Assembly: GCA_003448025.1 (NCBI GenBank)
Contig: DLXL01000193.1
Span: 1-8,722, forward strand
DNA length: 8,722 nucleotides
Reading direction: 5' to 3'
From: Saprospirales bacterium
Lineage (GTDB): Bacteria; Bacteroidota; Bacteroidia; Chitinophagales; Saprospiraceae
Shown here: positions 1 to 8,722 of the stretch, in pieces
Position numbering within the stretch: the first letter of the stretch is position 1
Layout: every line of letters starts with the position of its first letter
Position numbers and translations under genes: made by a program
The notes under the pieces: model-generated
Database searches by the model: none
Seen by the model: the letters and a program-made list of their open reading frames with translations, nothing else
Told to the model about the DNA's origin: nothing

Positions 1-1182
1 CGTATCGCAGGAGGAGCCGTCTATAGGGCCAAGACGGTAGTGGGGGTAGTATAGGTTGGCACTGAAGCAAGTTCCTGGCAATTGGATTGCGTATTGCCTG
101 AATCCACACTCGAATCCTTTACGATTGGGGAAGTCAATGGTGTGCATGATAGAACTACCTCCTCCCCATAAATATAACTTGCCGTCAGGACCATGTTGCA
201 TAAAGCCAAATGAAGCAGGAATAAGAGAAGAATCAACCGTGCCATCCCATTGCCCAATTTTAGTTTTTGTAGAGGGTAAGTCAAAAGAGTTGATATTATA
301 TTGAAATAGGACAGTACTGCTTGAATCTAATGTATACAGGTATTGACTATTTGGTGAAAAAACGGCACCAAAATTCCAAATAGTACTCCTGTTAATAAAT
401 CTTGGATTTGTCAATAATCCTGTGCAACGGTTAAAATCGTAGACTGCGACTCCCTTTCTACATCCATTAATTAGATATTTTTCTCCATTTGGAGAAAATT
501 CTGACCAACCACAATACCAATAACCATCAATAGTTTCATTGCTTAATTCTTGTGTCCATGGCCCTTCCAGTCCAGATGGCGTTAACAGCCAACGATAAAA
601 ACGTTCTTCTTGATTATCGGGCAATAGAATCCACCAATCACGCCCATTGGCATGTTTATTAGCGGTTGGCTCCTGGAAACACCCAGATAATAAGAGTTGC
701 TCTTTTTCTGCAACGAGGCCAATCACTTGGCTTGGAGACATATCAATTAAATGTGCTAAAACTCGATTTGTTTGGCATGGCTGAGATGGTAACGGATTCC
801 CTTGACTTTTAGATATCATCAAATATTTATTAGGCATGTGCATAGGTAGTACTAGTAGTCCATGCATAAAATTTTGATAATCATAATTATCACAAAAATA
901 GTCGTTCTGTAAAATTTCAAGCCCATTGGCCAAAACAGTATGTCCAGAATCTAAAATATTACATCCATTAGAATAAAATGATGGATTTCCCAACGAATCA
1001 CTTATAAAAACTAATGTTCTGGAAAATTCATAGTTACTATTAACGGTGTATATATTTGGCGTTACTGCATTAAAATCTATATAAAAATTATTATAATTCC
1101 CATGCATCCACACATAGTCATGTTTTTGAGCAAAAATCCAAAAAGGCGTACAAAGAGCCGCTAAGAGAATGAGTGATTTCAT
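1..1182 (-). CDS. Secreted beta-propeller-like protein, probable type IX secretion cargo (3' end beyond the window)
   Basis: An uninterrupted frame of 394 codons runs from the ATG at 1182 to the left edge without a stop, so the C-terminus is missing. Residues 1-19 are a clear signal peptide: Lys, a hydrophobic core LILLAAL, then WIFA before QK. The body has propeller-like blades with SPNG/SPNS/GPDG turns followed by a Tyr-Leu or Leu-Tyr strand, near residues 229-249, 276-297 and 331-350. It also has an 'NGRDWWILLP' segment (179-188). Residues 381-394, HYRLGPIDGSSCDT, resemble a junction I know from Saprospiraceae extracellular proteins, where a type IX C-terminal sorting domain usually follows; that domain would lie outside the window. 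No enzymatic motif is seen and the function is unknown. The 5' half is strikingly AT-rich (about 25-35% GC in sampled lines) against about 50% in metH, and GC rises toward the left edge. A weak -7-like box, TTTATTTG (minus strand, 1201-1208), lies 18 bases upstream of the start. Confidence 0.8.
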   Translation of the reverse strand, partial: MKSLILLAALCTPFWIFAQKHDYVWMHGNYNNFYIDFNAVTPNIYTVNSNYEFSRTLVFISDSLGNPSFYSNGCNILDSGHTVLANGLEILQNDYFCDNYDYQNFMHGLLVLPMHMPNKYLMISKSQGNPLPSQPCQTNRVLAHLIDMSPSQVIGLVAEKEQLLLSGCFQEPTANKHANGRDWWILLPDNQEERFYRWLLTPSGLEGPWTQELSNETIDGYWYCGWSEFSPNGEKYLINGCRKGVAVYDFNRCTGLLTNPRFINRSTIWNFGAVFSPNSQYLYTLDSSSTVLFQYNINSFDLPSTKTKIGQWDGTVDSSLIPASFGFMQHGPDGKLYLWGGGSSIMHTIDFPNRKGFECGFRQYAIQLPGTCFSANLYYPHYRLGPIDGSSCDT

Positions 1183-1365
1183 AACCACAGATAAATTATT
1201 CAAATAAACAATTATTATACATTACCGACACGTGAAGCCAAGGAGGTTTCCTTCATCAGCTCACCTGTTAAATCTCTTGCAAGATAAGCGATTAACCTAA
1301 AAACAACCATTAAATGTACGGCAGGGCCGCAAAAACTATTGGTGTAAACATGGCTACAAGTCCGT

Positions 1366-1405
1366 TCTGGCTTCGCCAGACCCCTCGCTACGCTCAGGGT
1401 GACAA
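1366..1405. repeat. REP-like hairpin plus dispersed-repeat-type block
   Basis: TCTGGC-TTC-GCCAGA (1366-1380) is a perfect 6-bp stem with a 3-base loop. It is directly followed by CCCCTCGCTACGCTCAGGG and TGACAA. The block CTCGCTACGCTCAGGGTGAC is like short dispersed intergenic repeats I remember from many bacterial genomes. That resemblance is from memory, and only one copy is present here. It lies 145 bases beyond the metH stop codon and could act as an RNA 3'-end stabiliser or simply be a repeat relic. Confidence 0.5.
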
Positions 1406-1512
1406 GGCATCGTCCGCGTGTACGCTAATCGTCCATCATCCATAGCCCGGCTTGTGTAGGTCCCCCTCTCGGGATGACAACCCACGTTATTTTAAGTACC
1501 CACGCAATCCCG

Positions 1513-1547
1513 TCGTCCATCGTTCATCGTCCATCGTTCATCGTCCC
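1513..1547. repeat. Tandem heptamer repeat TCGTYCA, five units
   Basis: Five consecutive 7-base units can be read: TCGTCCA, TCGTTCA, TCGTCCA, TCGTTCA, TCGTCCC. Because the units alternate, the array is also a perfect 14-base duplication (1517-1530 and 1531-1544). It ends 2 bases before the metH stop codon (1550-1552) and so lies in the metH 3' untranslated region. Two related units (TCGTCCA TCATCCA) occur separately at 1429-1442. Units are contiguous, without spacers, so this is a microsatellite-like array and not CRISPR. Confidence 0.8.
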
Positions 1548-1549
1548 GT

Positions 1550-5233
<3,684 letters not shown>

Positions 5234-5259
5234 GATGGGTAGATAGCCTGAGCAAAACG

Positions 5260-5267
5260 CAAAGGTA
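5260..5267 (-). promoter_or_regulatory. Bacteroidota -7 box of metH (TACCTTTG)
   Basis: On the minus strand the bases read TACCTTTG, a perfect match to the Bacteroidota sigma factor consensus TAnnTTTG, 26 bases upstream of the metH ATG. A -33 TTG at the usual distance is not evident. Transcription would start around 5250-5255, leaving too short a leader for a SAM or cobalamin riboswitch. It lies in the 62-base gap after the channel gene, so metH can be transcribed independently. Confidence 0.6.
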
Positions 5268-5295
5268 TAACTTTCGGCAGCCGGACTGGATTGTG

Positions 5296-6270
5296 TTACA
5301 GGAGCAAATCGTGTTTGTCAATTTTTTTGGTCATCAACCTGGGTATGCCCTCTTCCGTTTGATCAACAATCGAGCTAAACCGGGCATTCCAGACAATATC
5401 AGTTGCCACATAGGAGCGGCGTGCGTGTACTTGTTGTTGGGTGGTTTCGTCGGTACCTTTCACCAATACCAATACCTCCACGTTGCCGTCCAACAAATCC
5501 TGTGCGGAAAAACTTTGGATCGGGCTCTGATCATTTAATGCATGTACAACTGTCCAGGACAAGGAGAAAAAGCTGATTTTGTTGATTTCCAGGCCCAGCG
5601 GGTAGAACTTTCTGCTTAGCGTACCGCTTTCTTCTCTTTGATTGATCACCAATAACAATTGTACTTCTGTTTCTATCAGTTCACTTTTGCTCTTGTTAGC
5701 CATTCGGAACATCAATCCTTGTCCATCCTTGTAAGGAGCCACCAACATATGTTCACTAAAAATAATTCTGGCTGCGGGTCTTGAAAACCGGCCATACAAC
5801 AGCCCGGTCATCAGGGCAAAAGCCAACAATCCAAAAAAAGATTCAAGGGATGCAAGCAGGCTGATTATGAACCCGTTAGGACTGATATGACCATATCCTA
5901 CGGTGGTTAGCGTCTGACTGCTGAAAAAAAACGCCTGCATGAAATTGTGCAGGGCATCTCCTTTTTGGATGCCATTAAAATGCTCCACGCCAATCAGGAT
6001 ATAAAAGCAGGAAAACATCAGATTTAGCAACAGAAAAAAGCCGAATATCAGCACTAAAAAGCGGCCCCACGGCATGGCTATGAGGTGATAATAGGTATTA
6101 TCCCAGGAACTTACCTGCTCTCTTTCTACATTAAAAGATCCGTCCGGATTCATCAGCCTTACATCCAATGCAAGGTTTTTCCCGAAACCCAGTTCACGTT
6201 CAAGTGGATTACTCTTAATTTTGCGGAGGAGTCTGCTGAAATTTCCGTTATTTTCTCTTTTGCGCTTCAT
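5296..6270 (-). CDS. Inward-rectifier type potassium channel, KirBac family
   Basis: This 324-residue inner-membrane protein should form a tetrameric K+ channel. After a basic N-terminus (MKRKR) and an amphipathic slide-helix region (about 58-70) comes TM1 (about 71-93), then a pore helix (about 108-121) and the K+ selectivity filter TTVGYGH at 122-128. TM2 (about 131-159) follows, ending in the Kir-type [13 protein letters not shown] junction (160-172). The rest, 173-324, matches the cytoplasmic immunoglobulin-like Kir domain, including HALNDQSP (243-250) and [13 protein letters not shown] (286-298). Two transmembrane segments plus this C-terminal domain distinguish it from RCK/TrkA-N gated channels. 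The ATG at 6270 is supported by a -7-like box 30 bases upstream and an A-rich leader, as is common in Bacteroidota, which rarely use Shine-Dalgarno pairing. It is divergent from the cryptochrome and reads toward metH with no visible terminator between; a functional link to metH is not evident. Confidence 0.92.
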   Translation of the reverse strand: MKRKRENNGNFSRLLRKIKSNPLERELGFGKNLALDVRLMNPDGSFNVEREQVSSWDNTYYHLIAMPWGRFLVLIFGFFLLLNLMFSCFYILIGVEHFNGIQKGDALHNFMQAFFFSSQTLTTVGYGHISPNGFIISLLASLESFFGLLAFALMTGLLYGRFSRPAARIIFSEHMLVAPYKDGQGLMFRMANKSKSELIETEVQLLLVINQREESGTLSRKFYPLGLEINKISFFSLSWTVVHALNDQSPIQSFSAQDLLDGNVEVLVLVKGTDETTQQQVHARRSYVATDIVWNARFSSIVDQTEEGIPRLMTKKIDKHDLLL

Positions 6271-6289
6271 TCCTATTTTTTTTCATTGC

Positions 6290-6322
6290 TTTGGCCAAAC
6301 AAAAGGTAAATCTTAAAGTTTA
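6290..6322 (+). promoter_or_regulatory. Tentative promoter of the cryptochrome gene
   Basis: TTTG at 6290-6293 (part of the palindrome TTTGGCCAAA, 6290-6299) is followed 20 bases later by TAAAGTTTA, an imperfect match to TAnnTTTG. The ATG lies at 6329, so transcription from this site would begin almost at the start codon and give a leaderless or nearly leaderless mRNA. The palindrome could alternatively be an operator shared with the divergent channel gene. Weak evidence. Confidence 0.25.
6300..6308 (-). promoter_or_regulatory. Likely -7 box of the potassium channel gene
   Basis: The minus strand reads TACCTTTTG here, one inserted T away from TAnnTTTG, 30 bases upstream of the channel ATG. 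The following leader is A-rich (eight consecutive A before TAGGA-ATG). The element overlaps the divergent promoter region of the cryptochrome gene; the whole shared spacer is only 58 bases. Confidence 0.4.
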
Positions 6323-6328
6323 CATTAT

Positions 6329-7738
6329 ATGAAACGACGTGCCATAGTTTGGTTCCGGCATGACCTTAGACTGCATGATAACGAGGCGCTCGCCACAGCA
6401 CTCCGGATGGCAGAAGAGGTTGTGCCTGTATATATTTTTGATGAAAGAGTTTTCCAGGGTACTACCCGGTTTGGATTTCGGAAAATTGGGGCTCACCGTA
6501 CACAGTTTATGTTAGAAAGTGTGGCCAATTTACGCGAAAATCTGGAAAAAATTGGCGGCAAATTGGTGGTCAGGGTTGGACGTCCTGAGCCAATTCTAAC
6601 TGAAATGGCCCAGCAAATCAAGGCCTCATGGGTGATATGCAACCGGGAACGCACACACGAAGAGGTTTTAGTGCAGGATGGCCTGGAGCAAAAACTCTGG
6701 GGCATTGGCGTTGAACTCCTGTACACCCGTGGCAAAATGTTGTACCACACACAGGATCTTCCTGTACCGGTTCAACATACTCCGGATATTTTCACGCAAT
6801 TCAGAAAAGAAACGGAGCATATTACTCCGGTAAGAGAGCCTTTACCTTCCCCCTCTGGTATGGCGCCATTGCCGCCCGGAGTAGCAGACGGTGATATGCC
6901 AACCTTGTCAGATTTTGGCTTTGAACCTATTCCTAAAGATCCAAGATCGGTACTGGAATTTAAAGGTGGTGAAACAGAAGGGCTGAAGCGTTTGCGTCAT
7001 TATTTTTGGGAAAAAGACCAGGTTGCCCATTATAAAGAAACCAGAAACGGTTTGATCGGAGCAGACTATTCATCCAAATTCTCACCCTGGCTTTCTCAGG
7101 GCTGTCTTTCTCCCAAGTTGGTTTATCATGAGTTGAAACGATATGAAAGGGAGCGGGTGAGCAATGAAAGCACTTATTGGTTGTTTTTTGAATTGCTCTG
7201 GCGGGATTTTTTCCGGCTCATGGGCAAAAAATATGGAAACAAAATTTTCCAAAAAGGAGGCGCGCAAGGAAAAGAATTGCGTCACTTGAAAAACAATCAG
7301 GAAATGTTCCAATTGTGGGCTGAAGGCAAAACCGGCGTTCCTTTCATTGATGCTAATATGCGGGAGCTGGCCGCAACAGGATGGATGAGCAATCGGGGAC
7401 GGCAAAACGTGGCCTCTTTCTTAGTTCGCGACCTGAAGGTGAACTGGCAAATGGGAGCAGAATTTTTTGAGAGCTTGCTGCTCGACTATGATCCTTGCAG
7501 CAATTGGGGGAACTGGAATTATGTTGCCGGAGTTGGCAGCGACCCCAGAGAGGACCGCTATTTCAATATTCTTACTCAGGCCAAAAACTATGATGCACAT
7601 GGCGATTATGTACGCCTTTGGTGCCCGGAATTAAAGGATGTCTCCCATGAAAAAATCCACCGCCCGGATCAGTTAAGCAATACTGAAAGAAACGGTTACC
7701 CAAAGGCGATCGTTAAAATTGAAAAATGGGCGCAGTAG
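6329..7738 (+). CDS. cry: DASH-type cryptochrome / photolyase-family flavoprotein
   Basis: This 469-residue cytosolic flavoprotein belongs to the photolyase/cryptochrome family. DASH members bind FAD and methenyltetrahydrofolate and repair cyclobutane pyrimidine dimers, mainly in single-stranded DNA; some also signal. The N-terminal antenna domain (about 1-135) starts with AIVWFRHDLRLHDNEAL (5-21). The C-terminal FAD domain (about 210-465) contains YKETRNGLIGADYSSKFSPW (235-254), typical of the DASH subgroup, then WRDFFR (291-296), GWMSNRGRQN (351-360) and SNWGNW (391-396). By alignment from memory with E. coli photolyase, the electron-transfer Trp triad is Trp291, Trp373 and Trp396, and Asn392 faces flavin N5. 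All are present, so the protein should be photoreducible. Length is normal for the family. The start codon ATG opens directly on the conserved MKRRAIVWFR. It is divergent from the channel gene and followed by hairpins likely to end its transcript. Confidence 0.95.
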   Translation: MKRRAIVWFRHDLRLHDNEALATALRMAEEVVPVYIFDERVFQGTTRFGFRKIGAHRTQFMLESVANLRENLEKIGGKLVVRVGRPEPILTEMAQQIKASWVICNRERTHEEVLVQDGLEQKLWGIGVELLYTRGKMLYHTQDLPVPVQHTPDIFTQFRKETEHITPVREPLPSPSGMAPLPPGVADGDMPTLSDFGFEPIPKDPRSVLEFKGGETEGLKRLRHYFWEKDQVAHYKETRNGLIGADYSSKFSPWLSQGCLSPKLVYHELKRYERERVSNESTYWLFFELLWRDFFRLMGKKYGNKIFQKGGAQGKELRHLKNNQEMFQLWAEGKTGVPFIDANMRELAATGWMSNRGRQNVASFLVRDLKVNWQMGAEFFESLLLDYDPCSNWGNWNYVAGVGSDPREDRYFNILTQAKNYDAHGDYVRLWCPELKDVSHEKIHRPDQLSNTERNGYPKAIVKIEKWAQ

Positions 7739-7749
7739 AGAATGTGAGC

Positions 7750-7800
7750 GTAAAATAAACATGAATCATCCGAGCTCCAGGAATACTCATATATTTTAAC
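7750..7800. terminator. Imperfect hairpin just after the cryptochrome gene, diverged copy of the 7871-7933 palindrome
   Basis: The arms TAAAATAAACATGAATCATCC (from 7751) and GGAATACTCATATATTTTAAC (7780-7800) are inverted with several mismatches and a bulge around an 8-base loop GAGCTCCA. The hairpin starts 12 bases after the cryptochrome stop codon, where a terminator is expected. Its right arm is T-rich at the 3' end. The sequence aligns over most of its length with the perfect palindrome at 7871-7933 (shared AAACATGA-TCA and ACTCAT blocks), so it is also a decayed copy of a repeat. Confidence 0.5.
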
Positions 7801-7809
7801 TCGCATCCC

Positions 7810-7864
7810 GGACCTCGCAAGAGGCCCAATTTAGCGCCTATAGTCAGACCTCTGCCGGGGTCTG
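7810..7864. other. Two small GC-rich hairpins between the palindromes
   Basis: CCTC-GCAA-GAGG (7813-7824) forms a 4-bp stem capped by a GNRA-type tetraloop and is extended by GG/CC across a bulged A (7810-7826). CAGACCTC-TGCC-GGGGTCTG (7845-7864) is an 8-bp stem with one T-G wobble and a 4-base loop. Their role is unknown. In series with the flanking palindromes, they make the plus-strand RNA of this gap almost wholly foldable. Confidence 0.5.
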
Positions 7865-7870
7865 CTACAC

Positions 7871-7933
7871 GTATCATAAAACAAACATGAGTCACCCCAA
7901 AATCCGGGATGACTCATGTTTGTTTTATGATAC
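7871..7933. repeat. Perfect 24-bp inverted repeat, probable bidirectional terminator or mobile palindromic element
   Basis: The left arm 7871-7894 (GTATCATAAAACAAACATGA plus GTCA) is the exact reverse complement of the right arm 7910-7933. After one C-A mismatch the stem continues with CCC/GGG, closing on a 7-base loop AAAATCC. It lies between convergent genes (cryptochrome ending at 7738, acidic protein ending at 8021), the position of a two-way terminator. It lacks a pure T-run, and such perfect long arms are unusual for an ordinary terminator. The homologous decayed copy at 7750-7800 suggests a dispersed palindromic repeat. Confidence 0.75.
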
Positions 7934-8020
7934 TCAACTTTAAGGCACGCTTCGAATGTACCAGGTTTCTGGCACGGGCCCAAAAGCTGATTAAGGTCTT
8001 CTCCTCACTCGCATATTCAC

Positions 8021-8476
8021 TCAATAGTCCGAATCATCGGCTATGTCACGTTCATCTTCATCATCACGACGACGGGTTACGATGATATGATCGTCTTCAT
8101 CAGACTGACCATCATCCAGATCATCATCATCCTCTCCGGCGCCATCAAATTCGTCATCCACCTCTACATCCACCTCTGCGAGTTCTTCTTTGAGTTGACC
8201 ATCATCATCAAAGTCATCATCGTCTTTAACGATACGCTTTGCTTCCATGATCGTCATGCGGATCAGGTAGTAGGTATCATCCGTTTCAAAAGGGAGCGCA
8301 GACACTTTTTTGCCGTCTTTGTCATTATAGGAGACAAGACTTTCTGCATATCCGGACGGATACTTTTGCTTTACAAGCCGAACGATCTCCTCCGGGAGAG
8401 CGTCATAATCTTTGACAACGCGTTTTTTAGCCAAGGTCAGGGTGTATTTTGGTTTGAGAAAACAGTGAGCGAACAC
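8021..8476 (-). CDS. Uncharacterised small protein with an acidic tail, conserved Bacteroidota type
   Basis: I do not know a function. From the GTG at 8476 the product has 151 residues. Residues about 10-84 form a compact region with VVKDYDALPEEIVRLVKQKYP (about 20-40), a DKDGKK turn and VSALPFETDDTYYLIRMT (58-75). It resembles hypothetical proteins I recall from Bacteroidota (memory, unchecked). Residues 85-151 are low-complexity acidic: 36 of 67 are Asp or Glu, with an HIIVTRRR island. There is no signal peptide or membrane segment, so it is probably cytosolic; such tails often bind basic proteins or metal ions, which is inference. The start is uncertain. The frame stays open up to a TTG at 8536, but a good promoter (8492-8524) lies inside that extension, which favours a start at GTG 8476 or TTG 8434. 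No in-frame ATG precedes the conserved region. It is divergent from the gene at 8623. Confidence 0.75.
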   Translation of the reverse strand: MFAHCFLKPKYTLTLAKKRVVKDYDALPEEIVRLVKQKYPSGYAESLVSYNDKDGKKVSALPFETDDTYYLIRMTIMEAKRIVKDDDDFDDDGQLKEELAEVDVEVDDEFDGAGEDDDDLDDGQSDEDDHIIVTRRRDDEDERDIADDSDY

Positions 8477-8491
8477 TGCATTCAAGTGCGG

Positions 8492-8524
8492 CAAATTTAT
8501 GGGCCAGTTTTTCAAACAGACAAA
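8492..8524 (-). promoter_or_regulatory. Promoter of the acidic-protein gene (TTTG, 21-base spacer, TAAATTTG)
   Basis: On the minus strand TTTG (8521-8524) is followed after 21 bases by TAAATTTG (8492-8499), matching both halves of the Bacteroidota promoter consensus with spacing in the expected range. This is the best two-part match in the window. Transcription would start near 8485-8487, downstream of the TTG at 8536, which argues against that codon as the translation start. Confidence 0.6.
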
Positions 8525-8590
8525 TTTTTTTTTCAAATAAAAGATTAGGGGGGGCTATATTTTTACCACCAGGTTCCCAATTGCCTGTTT

Positions 8591-8598
8591 TATCTTTG
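8591..8598 (+). promoter_or_regulatory. -7 box of the right-edge gene (TATCTTTG)
   Basis: TATCTTTG is a perfect TAnnTTTG match 24 bases upstream of the ATG at 8623. No clear -33 TTG lies 17-23 bases further up. The predicted leader is about 18-20 bases. The position relative to the ATG is nearly the same as for metH. Confidence 0.5.
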
Positions 8599-8622
8599 GC
8601 TCAAATATCATTCTGAGCTTCC

Positions 8623-8722
8623 ATGCGCATTTTATTTACCTTTTATGTGTACTTTTTTCTTGCGTTGGATCCATTGTTTGGACAGGCGAACTTAATCTTT
8701 GAGGACTTTAATGAATGCAGCT
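8623..8722 (+). CDS. N-terminus of an exported protein (cut by the right window edge)
   Basis: Thirty-three codons are visible from the ATG at 8623, open to the edge. Residues 1-22 look like a signal peptide: Arg2, a hydrophobic run ILFTFYVYFFLAL, then PLFGQA before NLIF. The mature start NLIFEDFNECS resembles the opening of Bacteroidota extracellular proteins that begin with a choice-of-anchor/MAM-like beta-sandwich (typical '..EDFN.C..P.GW'). That is inference from eleven residues and the real domain content is outside the window. A TATCTTTG box at 8591-8598 supports the start. It is divergent from the acidic-protein gene. Confidence 0.6.
   Translation, partial: MRILFTFYVYFFLALDPLFGQANLIFEDFNECS

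Larger units (their letters stand above)
1183..1549. other. Non-coding gap with repeats between the secreted-protein gene and metH
   Basis: The 367 bases contain no credible gene. The right half is built of short repeats: a hairpin plus dispersed-repeat-like block (1366-1405), a TCGTCCA/TCATCCA pair (1429-1442), a CTCGGGATGAC stretch (1468-1478) and a heptamer array (1513-1547). The left part (1183-1360) is AT-rich, carries the probable promoter of the leftward gene and otherwise shows nothing recognisable. No hairpin followed by a T-run, as a classic metH terminator would require, is visible on the minus strand. Confidence 0.7.

Noticed and set aside
21..304. Two short open frames (minus 21-284, plus 56-304) at the left edge
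   Set aside because: Both overlap the 394-codon frame with signal peptide that runs off the edge and has coherent propeller-like repeats; the short frames show none.
1513..1547. CRISPR-like array
   Set aside because: Units are 7 bases and contiguous with no spacers; there are no cas genes in the window.
5234..5295. SAM or cobalamin riboswitch upstream of metH
   Set aside because: Only 62 bases separate metH from the preceding gene and the likely leader is about 20 bases, far too short; no conserved riboswitch core such as a B12 box is seen.
7739..8020. Small RNA gene or tRNA in the hairpin-rich gap
   Set aside because: No cloverleaf or other known RNA family could be recognised and no promoter box was found within the gap; the hairpins are better explained as terminators or palindromic repeats.
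8087..8548. A 153-codon plus-strand open frame opposite the acidic protein
   Set aside because: The Ile/Val/Phe-rich product is what the complement of Asp/Glu-rich codons gives. It has no promoter of its own, and the minus frame has the conserved-looking domain and the promoter.

Overview
The window looks like chromosomal DNA of a Bacteroidota bacterium, most likely of the Saprospiraceae/Saprospirales type. Three lines of evidence point there. Several genes are preceded by the Bacteroidota -7 promoter box TAnnTTTG. A secreted beta-propeller-like protein at the left edge carries a 'YRLGPIDGSSCDT' motif of the kind I associate with type IX-secreted Saprospiraceae proteins. The acidic protein at the right resembles a conserved, uncharacterised Bacteroidota family. 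The family-level placement is inference from memory, not a database result.

Layout, left to right. Positions 1-1182 (minus) hold the 5' part of an AT-rich gene for a secreted propeller-like protein that runs off the left edge. Positions 1183-1549 are non-coding and contain a REP-like hairpin/dispersed-repeat segment and a tandem heptamer repeat ending 2 bases from the metH stop codon. Positions 1550-5233 (minus) are a complete, full-length cobalamin-dependent methionine synthase (metH). Positions 5296-6270 (minus) encode a bacterial inward-rectifier type potassium channel (KirBac family), 62 bases upstream of metH and in the same direction. A 58-base divergent promoter region separates it from a complete DASH-type cryptochrome/photolyase on the plus strand (6329-7738). 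The 282-base gap that follows, between convergent genes, is packed with hairpins, including a 24-bp perfect inverted repeat and a diverged copy of the same palindrome. Then comes a small protein with a very acidic tail on the minus strand (8021 to about 8476). Finally, a divergent plus-strand gene starting at 8623 encodes a signal peptide and runs off the right edge.

The genes do not form one pathway. metH is core one-carbon/methionine metabolism, the channel is ion homeostasis, the cryptochrome is light-dependent DNA repair or light sensing, and both edge genes look like exported proteins. Channel and metH could be co-transcribed, since no terminator is visible between them, but metH has its own well-matched -7 box. 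I do not see a defence system, CRISPR array, integrase, transposase, tRNA or rRNA. The least explained material is in the intergenic repeats, in the GC gradient of the left-edge gene, and in the uncertain start of the acidic protein.
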